Shown here in pieces: positions 29,144 through 37,951 of a stretch of 46,596 bases of DNA. The notes under the pieces are model-generated. The model saw only the letters and a list, made by a program, of their open reading frames with translations, did no database searches and was not told where the DNA came from. The stretch is from Muribaculaceae bacterium (GTDB lineage: Bacteria > Bacteroidota > Bacteroidia > Bacteroidales > Muribaculaceae). Every line of letters starts with the position of its first letter. Position 1 is the stretch's first letter. The stretch spans positions 1-46,596 of the forward strand of contig JAFLTU010000015.1 in assembly GCA_022509125.1 (NCBI GenBank). The letters run 5' to 3'. Both the position numbers and the translations under genes were made by a program.

Positions 29144-30008
29144 TTTTTATAACGTTAGCAATTTTTTCCATAAGCCAAAGAGGTGTGGAGGTGGCCCCGC
29201 AGACGCCTACACTGTGTGCTCCTTCAAGGAGACCGAAATCCACTTGAGACTCGTCGGAAATCAAATATGTGTGGGGATTGACTTCCCGACACATCTCAAA
29301 GAGCACTTTCCCGTTAGAGCTTTTAGTTCCGCTGACGAAGAATATAACATCGTGGTTTGAAGCAAATTCCCTCATTTTTTGCATACGGTTGGCAACCTGT
29401 CGACAAATTGTGTCGTAGTATTCAAATTTACCCTCTTTTTTGCGTTTTCCGATCTCTTCCACAACCTCCTTGAATCCCTCAATCGATTTTGTGGTTTGCG
29501 AATAAAGAATGATGTCACGCGAGAGGTCTAAAGTGTCGATACCTGCAATATCCTGAATGACAACAGCCTCTCCGTTAGTCTGACCCACAAGGCCGTTGAC
29601 CTCGGCATGTCCGTTTTTGCCGTATATGACTATCAGTGGTTTTTTGCCTCCTTGCCTCTCTGATTCCACTCCTTCGTCATACGTTTTTTTGATGCGTCGT
29701 TGCAATTGCAATACCACAGGACATGTGGCGTCGATCACCTCAATATTATTGTCTTTGGCAATCTGATAGGTCTGGGGGGGTTCGCCATGAGCTCTCAACA
29801 ATACCTTCACGTCACGAAGGTCTTTCAAATCTTCATGGGTTATGGTTTTGAGGCCCTTTTCCTGAAGACGTTCAACTTCTCGGGCATTGTGAACGATGTC
29901 TCCCAAACAATAAAGTTGCCCGGAATTCCCAAGTTCATCTTCAGCTTTGTTGATCGCAGTGACGACTCCGAAACAAAAACCTGAATTGGAATCTATCTCA
30001 ACTTTCAT
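29127..30008 (-). CDS. ispH: HMBPP reductase IspH
   Basis: Last step of the MEP isoprenoid pathway: reduces HMBPP to IPP and DMAPP with a 4Fe-4S cluster. The 293 residues place the three cysteines at 12 (GFCFG), 96 (DATCP) and 202 (DTICRQ), with the catalytic Glu136 in NGHAEVNG and histidines His40, His74 and His134. Its products feed the isoprenoid tail used by MenA next door. It overlaps cmk by 11 bases. Confidence 0.95.
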   Translation of the reverse strand: MKVEIDSNSGFCFGVVTAINKAEDELGNSGQLYCLGDIVHNAREVERLQEKGLKTITHEDLKDLRDVKVLLRAHGEPPQTYQIAKDNNIEVIDATCPVVLQLQRRIKKTYDEGVESERQGGKKPLIVIYGKNGHAEVNGLVGQTNGEAVVIQDIAGIDTLDLSRDIILYSQTTKSIEGFKEVVEEIGKRKKEGKFEYYDTICRQVANRMQKMREFASNHDVIFFVSGTKSSNGKVLFEMCREVNPHTYLISDESQVDFGLLEGAHSVGVCGATSTPLWLMEKIANVIKNDRSA

Positions 30009-30756
30009 TCTCTATCCTTTCTAATGTTTCCTGGAAACGCTTCATGAGCCATTCCATCTGTTCCTCATGGGTCACAGCCCCGTTGTCGAGTTCTATGGCA
30101 TCTTCAGCTTTGACTAAAGGGGATACAGCTCTTGTGGTGTCGATACGGTCTCTCTCCTCTACATTTCTAAGGACATCCTCGAAATTTATATCGACTCCCT
30201 TTTGTTGAAGTTCTCTCCATCTCCTTCGGGCCCTTTCATGCGGGCTTGCATAAACAAAAACTTTGAGCTCGGCATGAGGAAAGACAGTAGTGGCAATGTC
30301 TCGTCCATCCATGACTATACCTTTTTGCAAACCGAAATCCTGCTGGAGAGCCACCATTTTTTCTCTAACCTCGGCGATCTCGGCTATCGGACTTACATGA
30401 GTGCTCACCTTCATGTCTCGAATTTCCGTTTCTACGTCTTCTCCGTTGAGAAGAGTGTGTTGCACCCCGTCTTCCCCGGCCGATGGTTGAAAGGTGATGG
30501 TAAGCTCATCGAGATGGGGCAAAAGGGCCTCACGGTCTACTGTTCCATTTTCGCGTATCATTCCATGGCGGAGAGCATAGAGGGTCACAGCTCTATACAT
30601 AGCTCCGGAATCTATATAAATATAGCCAACGCGCTTTGCAAGTTCCCTTGCCATCGTGCTCTTACCCGAAGAAGAATATCCGTCGATGGCCACAATTATG
30701 CGCGGCGCATCAGTTAGTTCTTTTGGCGTGATTTCCTTTGAATTTTCCATAATCAT
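29998..30756 (-). CDS. cmk: Cytidylate kinase
   Basis: Phosphorylates CMP and dCMP. The 252 residues have Walker A in DGYSSSGKST, IDSGAMYRAVT, VMDGRDIATTVFP and RARRRW, all typical. The conserved core begins around residue 20, so about 18 residues precede it; ATG codons at 30756 and 30750 are both possible. It overlaps ribE by 4 bases and ispH by 11. Confidence 0.95.
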   Translation of the reverse strand: MIMENSKEITPKELTDAPRIIVAIDGYSSSGKSTMARELAKRVGYIYIDSGAMYRAVTLYALRHGMIRENGTVDREALLPHLDELTITFQPSAGEDGVQHTLLNGEDVETEIRDMKVSTHVSPIAEIAEVREKMVALQQDFGLQKGIVMDGRDIATTVFPHAELKVFVYASPHERARRRWRELQQKGVDINFEDVLRNVEERDRIDTTRAVSPLVKAEDAIELDNGAVTHEEQMEWLMKRFQETLERIENES

Positions 30757-31358
30757 TTGAAATCATTTAAGCGGGCAAGATATTTTCCAATGATATCGAA
30801 TTCAAGATTGACACGAGTTCCCTCTTTTATATCGCAGAAATTGGTGTGGTCGTGGGTATAGGGAATGATATTGACAGCGAAAGAATTCTTTTCCGATTCA
30901 CAGACCGTGAGCGATACACCGTTGACAGCTACCGAACCCTTTTCAACGGTCATATAACCTTTGCGGGCTAATTCCATTGGAATGTCATATTCAAAAGTGT
31001 ATTTCCAACTTCCGTCGAGATTTTCCACTTTAGTGCAGAGGGCAGTTGTATCAACATGACCCTGCACGATATGGCCATCCAGCCTCCCATCCATTTTCAT
31101 GGAGCGTTCCACATTGACAAGGTCACCAACCTTTAGCAGCCCCAGATTTGAGCGGTCGAGGGTCTCTTTTATGGCAGTGACCGTATAAGTCCCATCACCC
31201 GGCAGTGAAACCACAGTCAGACAAACCCCATTATGGGAGATACTCTGGTCTATTTTCAATTCATCGGAAAAAGGACATCTCATCCGAATATGAAGGTTGG
31301 TCTCTTCGGGCTCCAAACCTTCCACTCTTATTGCATCTTCTACTATTCCTGAAAACAT
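30753..31358 (-). CDS. ribE: Riboflavin synthase alpha chain
   Basis: Dismutates two 6,7-dimethyl-8-ribityllumazines to riboflavin. The 201-residue protein has the two-lobed repeat: MFSGIVEDA then GHIVQGHVDTTA in the first/second barrel boundary, and VNGVSLTV in the second. It heads the ribE-cmk-ispH-tadA-menA(-dnaB) operon. I see no FMN riboswitch in the leader. Confidence 0.94.
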   Translation of the reverse strand: MFSGIVEDAIRVEGLEPEETNLHIRMRCPFSDELKIDQSISHNGVCLTVVSLPGDGTYTVTAIKETLDRSNLGLLKVGDLVNVERSMKMDGRLDGHIVQGHVDTTALCTKVENLDGSWKYTFEYDIPMELARKGYMTVEKGSVAVNGVSLTVCESEKNSFAVNIIPYTHDHTNFCDIKEGTRVNLEFDIIGKYLARLNDFK

Positions 31359-31452
31359 AGTTTCTTAACTTTAGAATCCCCCTTTTTATAAAAGAATTAA
31401 TTCATTGATTTTTAAATCCTTAAGGATATTCCCCCTCCTATTATCTCCATTA

Positions 31453-31484
31453 CAAAATTAAACAATATACATAAACCTTCCAAT
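31453..31484 (-). promoter_or_regulatory. Promoter of the ribE operon
   Basis: Read on the minus strand, ATTG (31484-31481), 20 bases, TAATTTTG (31460-31453). The -33 matches TTG rather than the full TTTG. It implies a leader of about 90 bases before ribE. Confidence 0.6.
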
Positions 31485-31615
31485 TAGTATTATCTACAAC
31501 TTATGAACCAACCAAAAAATGATCCAACTTTTCAAATTGGAAGGACTATATAACTGATTTAACTTTATCATGCCCATTTGATTGATAGTCAAAGTCAATT
31601 TGACAGTAAGTTATT

Positions 31616-33079
31616 TTAATGCCAAATGGATGAAAGTTTCCATGCATTAAGTTTGACTGAGTTCCCCTTCCCTAAGGAATATAAACTGACTCCTGTCTGG
31701 CTTTCTGAAGGGAAGGTTAGGGCAGATAAAACGGCTGCTCCATTATTGACGAACACTTCCACTGTAGACTTATCAACGAATATATTAAGCAACAATTTTT
31801 TGTCGGTCATTGGAACCTTGGTAAAGGCAATTCTCTCGAATTTAGGTATGTCGACATCGGCCACATTTGTTCGGTCGAGGGTTAGAATACCGGATTGAGG
31901 CTCATAATTGACCACAAGTTTTCTGCTATCGCCCTCACAAAGATAAAATCCGAAAGAATTTTTATCATCTGATGTGAATTCAGCCTCTATTTCATAGGTA
32001 TTATCCATTTTTTTAATTGCATCCAGAGGCGTTTTGCCAACTCTTATAGTTTTATCATAACTATATTTCTCCCCTCTTAATTGGGTCAAAGCCGGAAGAG
32101 GGGTCTGGAAAAGCCGAACGCCTTCGGGAGTGGTCTGTAATGAATATTCCCGAGGTATCGACCAAATTCCTTTTCCCCATTCTGAAGGCTGTGTTTGAGC
32201 ATAATCCCAAGTGCAAACCCATCCTAAAGTATAGACCGGGGCATCCGGGGCATCGTAATTTTGGAATACTCTGGATGCATAGTAGTCTAAACCGCTGTCA
32301 ATGTAAAGAGGATATTGATCCGGTTCATCAGCAATGAATTCCCTACCGTTAAATTCCCCTATGAAATACTGTTCACGTGCCCAATTAACTGACACAACAA
32401 GAACCCACTTCATATTATCCCGATCGCCATCTACCGGAAGACGAAAAATATCGGGACATTCCCAAGACCTGTCAGAATCACCCAAAGGACCGAAGTCGCT
32501 TAGCCATTCCCATTCTTTGAGATTCTTGGATCCATAAAAGGCCACTTTCTTTTCGAGAGCCTTTGCCACTACCATTACCCATCGACCCTCCTTTTCGTCG
32601 TAAATGACAGTGGGATCGCGGAATTCTGTGCTCCATATATCAAGAACCGGATTGCTGTCATAATAGTGAAAAGTTTTTCCGCCATCTGTACTGATAGCTA
32701 TATCTTGTGCCTGTTTTTTACTGTCTCTATGAAAACCTGTGAATATGGCAACCATGGCTTCTTCTCCATTTCCCGTGGTGTTCCATTTGTCGACTACTGT
32801 GCTTCCGGTAAAAGTGGCTCTTCCTTCAGGCACACCAACAATAGCACTTTTATTCAGTTCATTCCAATAAACCAAGTCGTCGGATTCCACAGCGCCCCAA
32901 TTATATGCCTTATATTTACCATTGTATTTTATAAGACCGGAGGGATCACCCATCCAACGGTGGGCCGGAGTGTAATGAAATTGAGGCCGGTATTTTTCTT
33001 GATAAGTTGCTGAATCTCTTTGTGCGTAAATGGAATTCAGATAAACGAACCCAATTAAGATTAAATATAGTTTTTTCAT
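31616..33079 (-). CDS. GH32 fructan/sucrose hydrolase-like enzyme
   Basis: Secreted glycoside hydrolase family 32 enzyme (levan, inulin or sucrose class), 487 residues. The signal peptide covers about 1-19 (ends YA/Q). The five-bladed propeller carries the catalytic triad: Asp45 (WMGDPSG, normally WMNDPNG), Asp155 (FRDP) and Glu207 (ECPD). A C-terminal beta-sandwich follows (about 340-487, STVEVFVNNG). Two oddities: the first Asn and second Asn of the nucleophile motif are Gly and Ser, and the segment after it, normally including FYQ.NP...WG..HWGHA, is about 13 residues shorter (GKYKAYNWGAVES). It may therefore have altered specificity. No SusC/SusD or transporter neighbours. Confidence 0.85.
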   Translation of the reverse strand: MKKLYLILIGFVYLNSIYAQRDSATYQEKYRPQFHYTPAHRWMGDPSGLIKYNGKYKAYNWGAVESDDLVYWNELNKSAIVGVPEGRATFTGSTVVDKWNTTGNGEEAMVAIFTGFHRDSKKQAQDIAISTDGGKTFHYYDSNPVLDIWSTEFRDPTVIYDEKEGRWVMVVAKALEKKVAFYGSKNLKEWEWLSDFGPLGDSDRSWECPDIFRLPVDGDRDNMKWVLVVSVNWAREQYFIGEFNGREFIADEPDQYPLYIDSGLDYYASRVFQNYDAPDAPVYTLGWVCTWDYAQTQPSEWGKGIWSIPREYSLQTTPEGVRLFQTPLPALTQLRGEKYSYDKTIRVGKTPLDAIKKMDNTYEIEAEFTSDDKNSFGFYLCEGDSRKLVVNYEPQSGILTLDRTNVADVDIPKFERIAFTKVPMTDKKLLLNIFVDKSTVEVFVNNGAAVLSALTFPSESQTGVSLYSLGKGNSVKLNAWKLSSIWH

Positions 33080-33441
33080 AAAAAGGTGCTTTAGAATTTT
33101 TATCCCAGGGTAAATATAATAAAGTTGAGGGTGAATACAAAATTAGGAAACTAACCGGCTAGGTTTTCTTTCATAGCCTAGGGAATGTGAGATTAAATTC
33201 TCATATTAATAACATTCCGAATACAAAGAGTGACGATATAAGCTTAAAAGTTCTTTGGCATTGCCTCCGACGAGGAGGATATTCAATGTCTGGCCTTGTG
33301 AAGCAAATCTCATTTTATTTTATACATATAAGAGGAAACAGAAATTTTGTAAAAATCTGGAAATTTGCACCACGAAAAGTATGACAAACCGGTTTATAAA
33401 AACATACAATTAACAAACCTCAACTTAAAACTTGAAATATT
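33080..33441. other. 362-base gap with hairpins, no gene
   Basis: No convincing gene. On the minus strand TAATTTTG (33145-33138) is a candidate -7 for the GH32 gene. A nested dyad (GGAATGT 33182-33188 / ACATTCC 33212-33218, with TGAGATTAAATTCTCA inside) and CCTCC-gacga-GGAGG (33264-33278) are visible. No -33/-7 pair with the right spacing is seen before 33442. Confidence 0.45.
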
Positions 33442-34035
33442 ATGGCAAAGTATGAAATTGAAGTGGACATTTGTCTTGGTTTTTCCCATTGTGGAGGCGT
33501 CTATAATTCCGGTAACGGAGAGGTTGAACTCAGCGATGAGGAAGTGGATGAGCTGGTAGCATTGATGAAGGAGAAAGACACGTCGGATGTAGAGGAGATG
33601 GATCTTGAAGAGAATTTGCCTGAGATCTATAAGAAACTTGATGCAGCTTACCGTGATGCAGCCTACGAAGCAGAGGAGGAACATTGGCTTGAGGAGGGTT
33701 ATTACCATCTGGAATGCCACAATTATGAAAACAAAGAGATGATAGATTATATAAAAGAGAGGGGAAAATGGGAGTTTGAATTCGATGAAGAAGAATTCAA
33801 GGATGAAAACGGTGAATTAGATGAAGAGGCGCTATTTGATGCCGAGTGCGACTATCTTCACGAGGAAGGACTCGACAACTTTTTGTCAACATTATATGGC
33901 GAGGAACGAAAAGACTTCTTAAGAAACCAAGTAGGTATTGATGTGGATCCTCAGGGTTGCGACTATGAAATAGAGATTCCCTCCGAAATTATAGCCATAG
34001 CATTTCCAGAAGAGGGAGGAGAGGGTGACATTTAA
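33442..34035 (+). CDS. Highly acidic cytoplasmic protein, unknown family
   Basis: A 197-residue protein rich in Glu and Asp (for example FEFDEEEFKDENGELDEE), with no signal peptide or membrane span. The N-terminus EIEVDICLGFSHCGGVYNSGNGEVELSDEE looks like a short strand-and-loop module with a Cys-rich CLGFSHCGG. The remainder is probably helical and acidic. I do not recognise a domain. Acidic proteins of this kind can act as nucleic-acid mimics or inhibitors, but nothing here shows it. Its stop is followed by a terminator hairpin shared with the convergent gene. Confidence 0.6.
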   Translation: MAKYEIEVDICLGFSHCGGVYNSGNGEVELSDEEVDELVALMKEKDTSDVEEMDLEENLPEIYKKLDAAYRDAAYEAEEEHWLEEGYYHLECHNYENKEMIDYIKERGKWEFEFDEEEFKDENGELDEEALFDAECDYLHEEGLDNFLSTLYGEERKDFLRNQVGIDVDPQGCDYEIEIPSEIIAIAFPEEGGEGDI

Positions 34036-34050
34036 CAAAGAAGGGGGGAT

Positions 34051-34097
34051 AAAAAGAGGCTTCCATGAAGAATTGGAATGATTCTTCGGGGAGCCTC
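34051..34097 (-). terminator. Rho-independent terminator
   Basis: Outer arms GAGGCTTCC / GGGAGCCTC and inner arms GAAGAAT / ATTCTTC form a long stem (34056-34097). On the minus strand it ends in TTTTT (34055-34051), the classical form. It serves the minus-strand gene ending at 34137 and may also stop the plus-strand gene. Confidence 0.78.
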
Positions 34098-34136
34098 ATC
34101 ATATCTTAATTCAGAATTTTAATATAGAATTCCTAA

Positions 34137-34571
34137 TTAAAGTTTACGTTTGATTTCTATGGGGAGTTGTTGCAGGGTTTCGATTACTCTGGTGACTTTT
34201 TCCGTGGCTTCGCTGAGATTGATTCCCCGGTCGTGAGCTACAGCTTCCACAGCTTTTGCGTAGTTGTTTTTATATTGTTTGTTGAGTTGGGTCCAGTTTA
34301 TGTTTTTCCATAATTGGGCCTCTTTCTCATCATAAGGCAATTTGCCCTGAAGCATCATTACTGCCAATACGGGATATCCGGGATATCCCTGCCAATATGT
34401 GGCGTTGTCGTCGGAGGTGTATCTGTTGTCGGCGAATCTTACCACGTAGGCCTTTTCCCCATCGGAAGAACTTACATCGGCATATCCTTCGTGCATATTG
34501 ACACGATCATCAGCAAGTGCTGTCCAGGCTTCGTAGACTTTTTCAATTGGCGGCAGTTTCTTTAGTCCCAT
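34137..34571 (-). CDS. Unknown protein, 144 residues
   Basis: The ATG at 34571 gives MGLKKLPPIEKVYEAW; a TTG start 13 codons upstream is less likely. The first half looks like mixed alpha/beta (VYEAWTALADDRVN, KAYVVRFADNRYTSDDNATYWQGYPGYPVLAVMMLQGKLPYD) and the second half is helical (YAKAVEAVAHDRGINLSEATEKVTRVIETLQQLP). I recognise no family. It has its own terminator. Confidence 0.62.
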   Translation of the reverse strand: MGLKKLPPIEKVYEAWTALADDRVNMHEGYADVSSSDGEKAYVVRFADNRYTSDDNATYWQGYPGYPVLAVMMLQGKLPYDEKEAQLWKNINWTQLNKQYKNNYAKAVEAVAHDRGINLSEATEKVTRVIETLQQLPIEIKRKL

Positions 34572-34916
34572 AACTAATTTAATTACTTGTTCTATATTAC
34601 AACAAACCAATTAAAGAAGCGTTCAAAAAACTAACCTTTTAATGAAGACAACTTTTATTCCGAAGCTGGCTGCTTCATTAGAGTTAAAAGAGAATGTAGA
34701 CTCTTGTCGATTTTCACAAATGTAGAATAAGATATTTTATTTAATAGATTTTTAATTCAATTTTGTTAATTTTACTTATTATAATAGAAAAAGTAAAGGA
34801 AGATATTGTGAAATTATTGGATAAGGCGGATTTGGGATGAATTTCTAAACCTCACTAGAAACAACAGAAAGACTATCAAAATATCTCAAAGCATTTGACT
34901 TCTTAAAGAATTAAAG
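34572..34916. other. 345-base gap, AT-rich, no gene seen
   Basis: No RNA gene, repeat or reading frame stands out. CAATTTTG (34758-34765) is one mismatch from a -7 element on the plus strand, without a -33; TACATTTG on the minus strand (34724-34717) is an exact -7 but lacks -33. Promoter use is undetermined. Confidence 0.4.
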
Positions 34917-35816
34917 ATGGAGAATGAAGATTTTTATCAATATAAGAAAGTGTTTTTCAAGGAATGTGCTGTTGCAGGAGTTTCTTTTCATCTTAAATAT
35001 GATGATGAACTCTGGGACGCTCTTGAAGTAGGAACAAAATTGGCTCTTGTCCGCCATAAAGACAACAAGCATGATAAGAATGCAGTGGCCGTAGCACTAG
35101 CTGATGATTTTGATGGCGACCCGGAAGACTTCGATTTCGACTTTATTATAGGTTATGTGCCTCGTTCAGAAAATGCAGAATTAGCTACTTTGTTAGATGC
35201 CGGTTATGGCAGCAAATTTTCGGCAGAAGTTACCACATTGAAGACCCAGGGTAATCTAAATGATAGAATCAGGATAACAATTTACCTTGAGACTAATGAA
35301 AAAGTCCTTGTCCGTCCCGACCGTCTTAGGGCCCAGTCGATTAACGAACGAGAACTAGGTGATTTGATTTATCAACTCAATCTTAAAGGATGTTACAATA
35401 CTTTATATGGTTACGAGGATTATAACAGACAAGAAATATTGCCTTCGCTAGGGGAAAAAATCGTTTTCGTGCATAGAGACCGAAATCGTGAAATACTATT
35501 CTTAATGATGGTGACCGAAACGGGGGATCCCTATATAAAATGTGAAGATCGTGAGACAACTTATGATGTCTTAAGGGCCTGGCATTTGTCGAATATAATG
35601 GGACCCATATACATAAAGAAAAGTGATTATAATTTTCTTTATGGTGAAGACTTGAAAGATTATCAGGCTGAATACTACTTAAACAAGGAAGTTTCGGATG
35701 GGTTTAAAAAAATCTTTGAAAAAGAATTATTCAGAACACTCAACCGGAATAACATCGATATGGATCCTTCAATAGATGATCCAGAACTTAGAGAAGAAAT
35801 TTTAGGGAAAGAATAA
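34917..35816 (+). CDS. HIRAN-domain protein
   Basis: The 299-residue product has an N-terminal HIRAN domain (about 10-115): FKECAVAGVSFHLKYD, LALVRHKDNKHDKNAVAV and IIGYVPRSENAELATLL are the three conserved blocks. HIRAN binds single-stranded or 3' DNA ends in HLTF/Rad5, and is predicted to sense damaged DNA in bacterial proteins. The remaining 180 residues have no motif I know. Its HIRAN domain is clearly paralogous to the C-terminus of the WG protein at 36.7-37.9 kb, including an acidic insert (DGDPEDFDFDF versus NQNPENFDFNN). Confidence 0.8.
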   Translation: MENEDFYQYKKVFFKECAVAGVSFHLKYDDELWDALEVGTKLALVRHKDNKHDKNAVAVALADDFDGDPEDFDFDFIIGYVPRSENAELATLLDAGYGSKFSAEVTTLKTQGNLNDRIRITIYLETNEKVLVRPDRLRAQSINERELGDLIYQLNLKGCYNTLYGYEDYNRQEILPSLGEKIVFVHRDRNREILFLMMVTETGDPYIKCEDRETTYDVLRAWHLSNIMGPIYIKKSDYNFLYGEDLKDYQAEYYLNKEVSDGFKKIFEKELFRTLNRNNIDMDPSIDDPELREEILGKE

Positions 35817-35839
35817 AAATTTTAAATCAACTTCGTCCT

Positions 35840-36733
35840 TTAATCTTCGTAATCGTCCCAGTCTTCTTCCTCATCTTCTTCCATACAGGCCATGGTGATG
35901 CGTCTGTTGGAATAGATGTGCCATTCATCACCATCCTGCCATCCGGTGAGGTAAGAATATCCTTCATCCTCGAAACCTCCGAAACCGGAAAGAAGCCATT
36001 CGCCATCAGGATTGATTATACCCCAATCATTACCTTCTTTAAGTATAATTAAACCCTCCCATTCAAAGGCATCGTCGAATTTGGTAACCATTGGAATACA
36101 ATCGTTTTTATAGTCATAACCTTGTGATTCCACTTCCACCCAGTTGCCTCTTTCATCTTTTAGGCCATATTTACCATCATCATACCGGTCAAAATTTACG
36201 ATTCTTACATCGTCATCTTCATAGATATTTACAGTCTTAATTTCCTTAGAGTTAGCAACAGAAGTGTTTTCTTCTTTAGTGGGTTTACCGGATTTCACTG
36301 TTTTAGCAGCCTTAACCTTACCGTAAGTTATGATTCTTGGTAAGGTTTTTGCCCGTGCAATTATTTGTTTGAGTTCTTCAAGTGAAGGCACTTTCGGAGC
36401 AAGATGCCGGACTTGGTTGATTGCAACCATTTTCTTTTCAAGATTAGCCGGATTACGAAGCGCCAATTCAATAACAGTGTCTACACCGGCGGCTTCAAGG
36501 AGTTCAGCACAATTCGGGTCAACACCCTCCAAACGGAGTAAGTCTGCATGATTCACCCAAGTTAGAATTCTCTTGCCGCTGATACCTGTTTTTTCCGCCA
36601 ATTCCTTACGGCCTTTCACGTTTTTACCTCTGTCAAGGAGTTGTGACACGGTATTAACACCCAATGCTTCAAGTTTTTCCGCGTATACAGGGCCAATGCC
36701 TTCAATTTTAATAATCTTATAGTCCATCGACAT
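35840..36733 (-). CDS. DUF4332 (HhH-like) plus WG-repeat protein
   Basis: About 297 residues. Residues 1-110 match DUF4332, two tandem helix-hairpin-helix-like modules (IEGIGPVYAEKLEALGVNTV and LEGVDPNCAELLEAAGVDTV), a fold related to DNA-binding HhH domains. A Lys-rich linker leads to a C-terminal WG-like repeat (GNDWGIINPDGEWLL) and an acidic tail ending EEEDWDDYED. The start used is the ATG at 36733, 5 bases after the upstream stop; the ATG at 36727 is an alternative. Likely cotranscribed with the WG-HIRAN gene. Confidence 0.72.
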   Translation of the reverse strand: MSMDYKIIKIEGIGPVYAEKLEALGVNTVSQLLDRGKNVKGRKELAEKTGISGKRILTWVNHADLLRLEGVDPNCAELLEAAGVDTVIELALRNPANLEKKMVAINQVRHLAPKVPSLEELKQIIARAKTLPRIITYGKVKAAKTVKSGKPTKEENTSVANSKEIKTVNIYEDDDVRIVNFDRYDDGKYGLKDERGNWVEVESQGYDYKNDCIPMVTKFDDAFEWEGLIILKEGNDWGIINPDGEWLLSGFGGFEDEGYSYLTGWQDGDEWHIYSNRRITMACMEEDEEEDWDDYED

Positions 36734-36738
36734 GATTT

Positions 36739-37947
36739 TTATATCCAAATTCTAATCCATATTTTTTCATTAGGGCTGCCAACTTCCAATTCCTTTATTG
36801 AAACAATCTTTGCCTTAATATTTTTTACGTTTTGATCCAACATCTTTGCTAATTCGGCATTGTGTTTTTTCGGAACGTATCCTATAATATTATTGAAGTC
36901 AAAATTTTCCGGATTTTGATTATATTCATCGGCAATAGCTATAGCCACGGCATTTGGATCAAATTTATTTTCCCTGTCGCGTAATAGAACAATTTCGGTG
37001 TTTGCCCCTATTTTATCCCATTTTTCGCTATCGTCAGGAAGATGTTTATGCACACCGGAGACATAACATTCTTTTATAACCTCCTTTCTGAGATTTTCTT
37101 CAATTTGCGAATCGGAATAAAAGATCGTGGGTTCTTGTTCCCATTTTATATAGAAGGAGTCCTCGTTTTTGTAAAGATGGCCGGATCCATCTTTAAGAGA
37201 AACCCAAGGACGACCGCCATCCACTACATCGGTAGTCACCACAATATCATCAAATTGAGGAGGCATTATCCATTTACCTTCAATATCTATAAAACCCCAT
37301 AAATCGGCAATCCTTACAATTGCAATTCCTGTGCCTTTCGAATCTCCAAAATAAGTGTAGTATTGAAAATAGAAAGCCTCATCAAACTTACGATCAACTA
37401 CGAATTCACCGTTTTCTTTTACAAAAACGTATTTACCATTGGATTTTACACAATCTATGCCACGAATGAATTCAGGTTCCTCATCCAATTGAGGAGGCAA
37501 TATCCAATTTCCATAGGTATCCACAAATCCCCATTTACCATCCTTTTCCACATATCCCCCTTTATCAGCATCAAATTTACCCGTGTCATCAAAGTCAACG
37601 ATAATATCGCCATACTTGTTTATGAGGGCCAATTTTTCATCTAAAGCCACGAGTCCTAACGCTTTTTTATCATTGTCTGGATAAGAAAGATACCATGTCT
37701 TATCATACAATGGCTTTATCACCCATTTGCCTTGCCTGTCAATGTAACCCCATTTCTCCCCCTCTTTTACAAAGCCGCCATAATTGCCTATGGTTTCAAC
37801 ATCGTCGAAACTTATGAGGCTATCACCATTCTTATTAACCAAGGCATATTTATCCGCATCTTTGATTTTCACCAAGGCAGCAGCGTAAGTTTCATCCTGA
37901 GGCTCAGTCTTCAGATGCCAAATTTTATCAAAGTTTTTCTCGTTCAT
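36739..37947 (-). CDS. WG-repeat and HIRAN fusion protein
   Basis: The 402 residues begin with WG beta-repeats: KWGYIDRQGKWVIKP, KWGFVDTYGNWILPP and LWGFIDIEGKWIMPP, each of roughly 60 residues. The C-terminal 110 residues form a HIRAN domain (IKECYVSGVHKHLPD, LLRDRENKFDPNAVAI, IIGYVPKKHNAELA). Domain order WG-HIRAN suggests protein binding plus DNA-end recognition; the second is only a family property. It lies 4 bases from the zincin gene. Confidence 0.78.
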   Translation of the reverse strand: MNEKNFDKIWHLKTEPQDETYAAALVKIKDADKYALVNKNGDSLISFDDVETIGNYGGFVKEGEKWGYIDRQGKWVIKPLYDKTWYLSYPDNDKKALGLVALDEKLALINKYGDIIVDFDDTGKFDADKGGYVEKDGKWGFVDTYGNWILPPQLDEEPEFIRGIDCVKSNGKYVFVKENGEFVVDRKFDEAFYFQYYTYFGDSKGTGIAIVRIADLWGFIDIEGKWIMPPQFDDIVVTTDVVDGGRPWVSLKDGSGHLYKNEDSFYIKWEQEPTIFYSDSQIEENLRKEVIKECYVSGVHKHLPDDSEKWDKIGANTEIVLLRDRENKFDPNAVAIAIADEYNQNPENFDFNNIIGYVPKKHNAELAKMLDQNVKNIKAKIVSIKELEVGSPNEKIWIRIWI

Positions 37948-37951
37948 CAGA

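Noticed and set aside
31616..33079. GH32 gene as a frameshifted pseudogene
   Set aside because: The shortened segment is in frame and the remaining motifs are intact, so it is treated as a whole gene.
33187..33384. 65-residue frame in the 33 kb gap
   Set aside because: GTG start within a hairpin, no ribosome site, no similarity to a known small protein.
34572..34916. tRNA or other structured RNA in the gap
   Set aside because: No cloverleaf, CCA-type end or long stem could be found.
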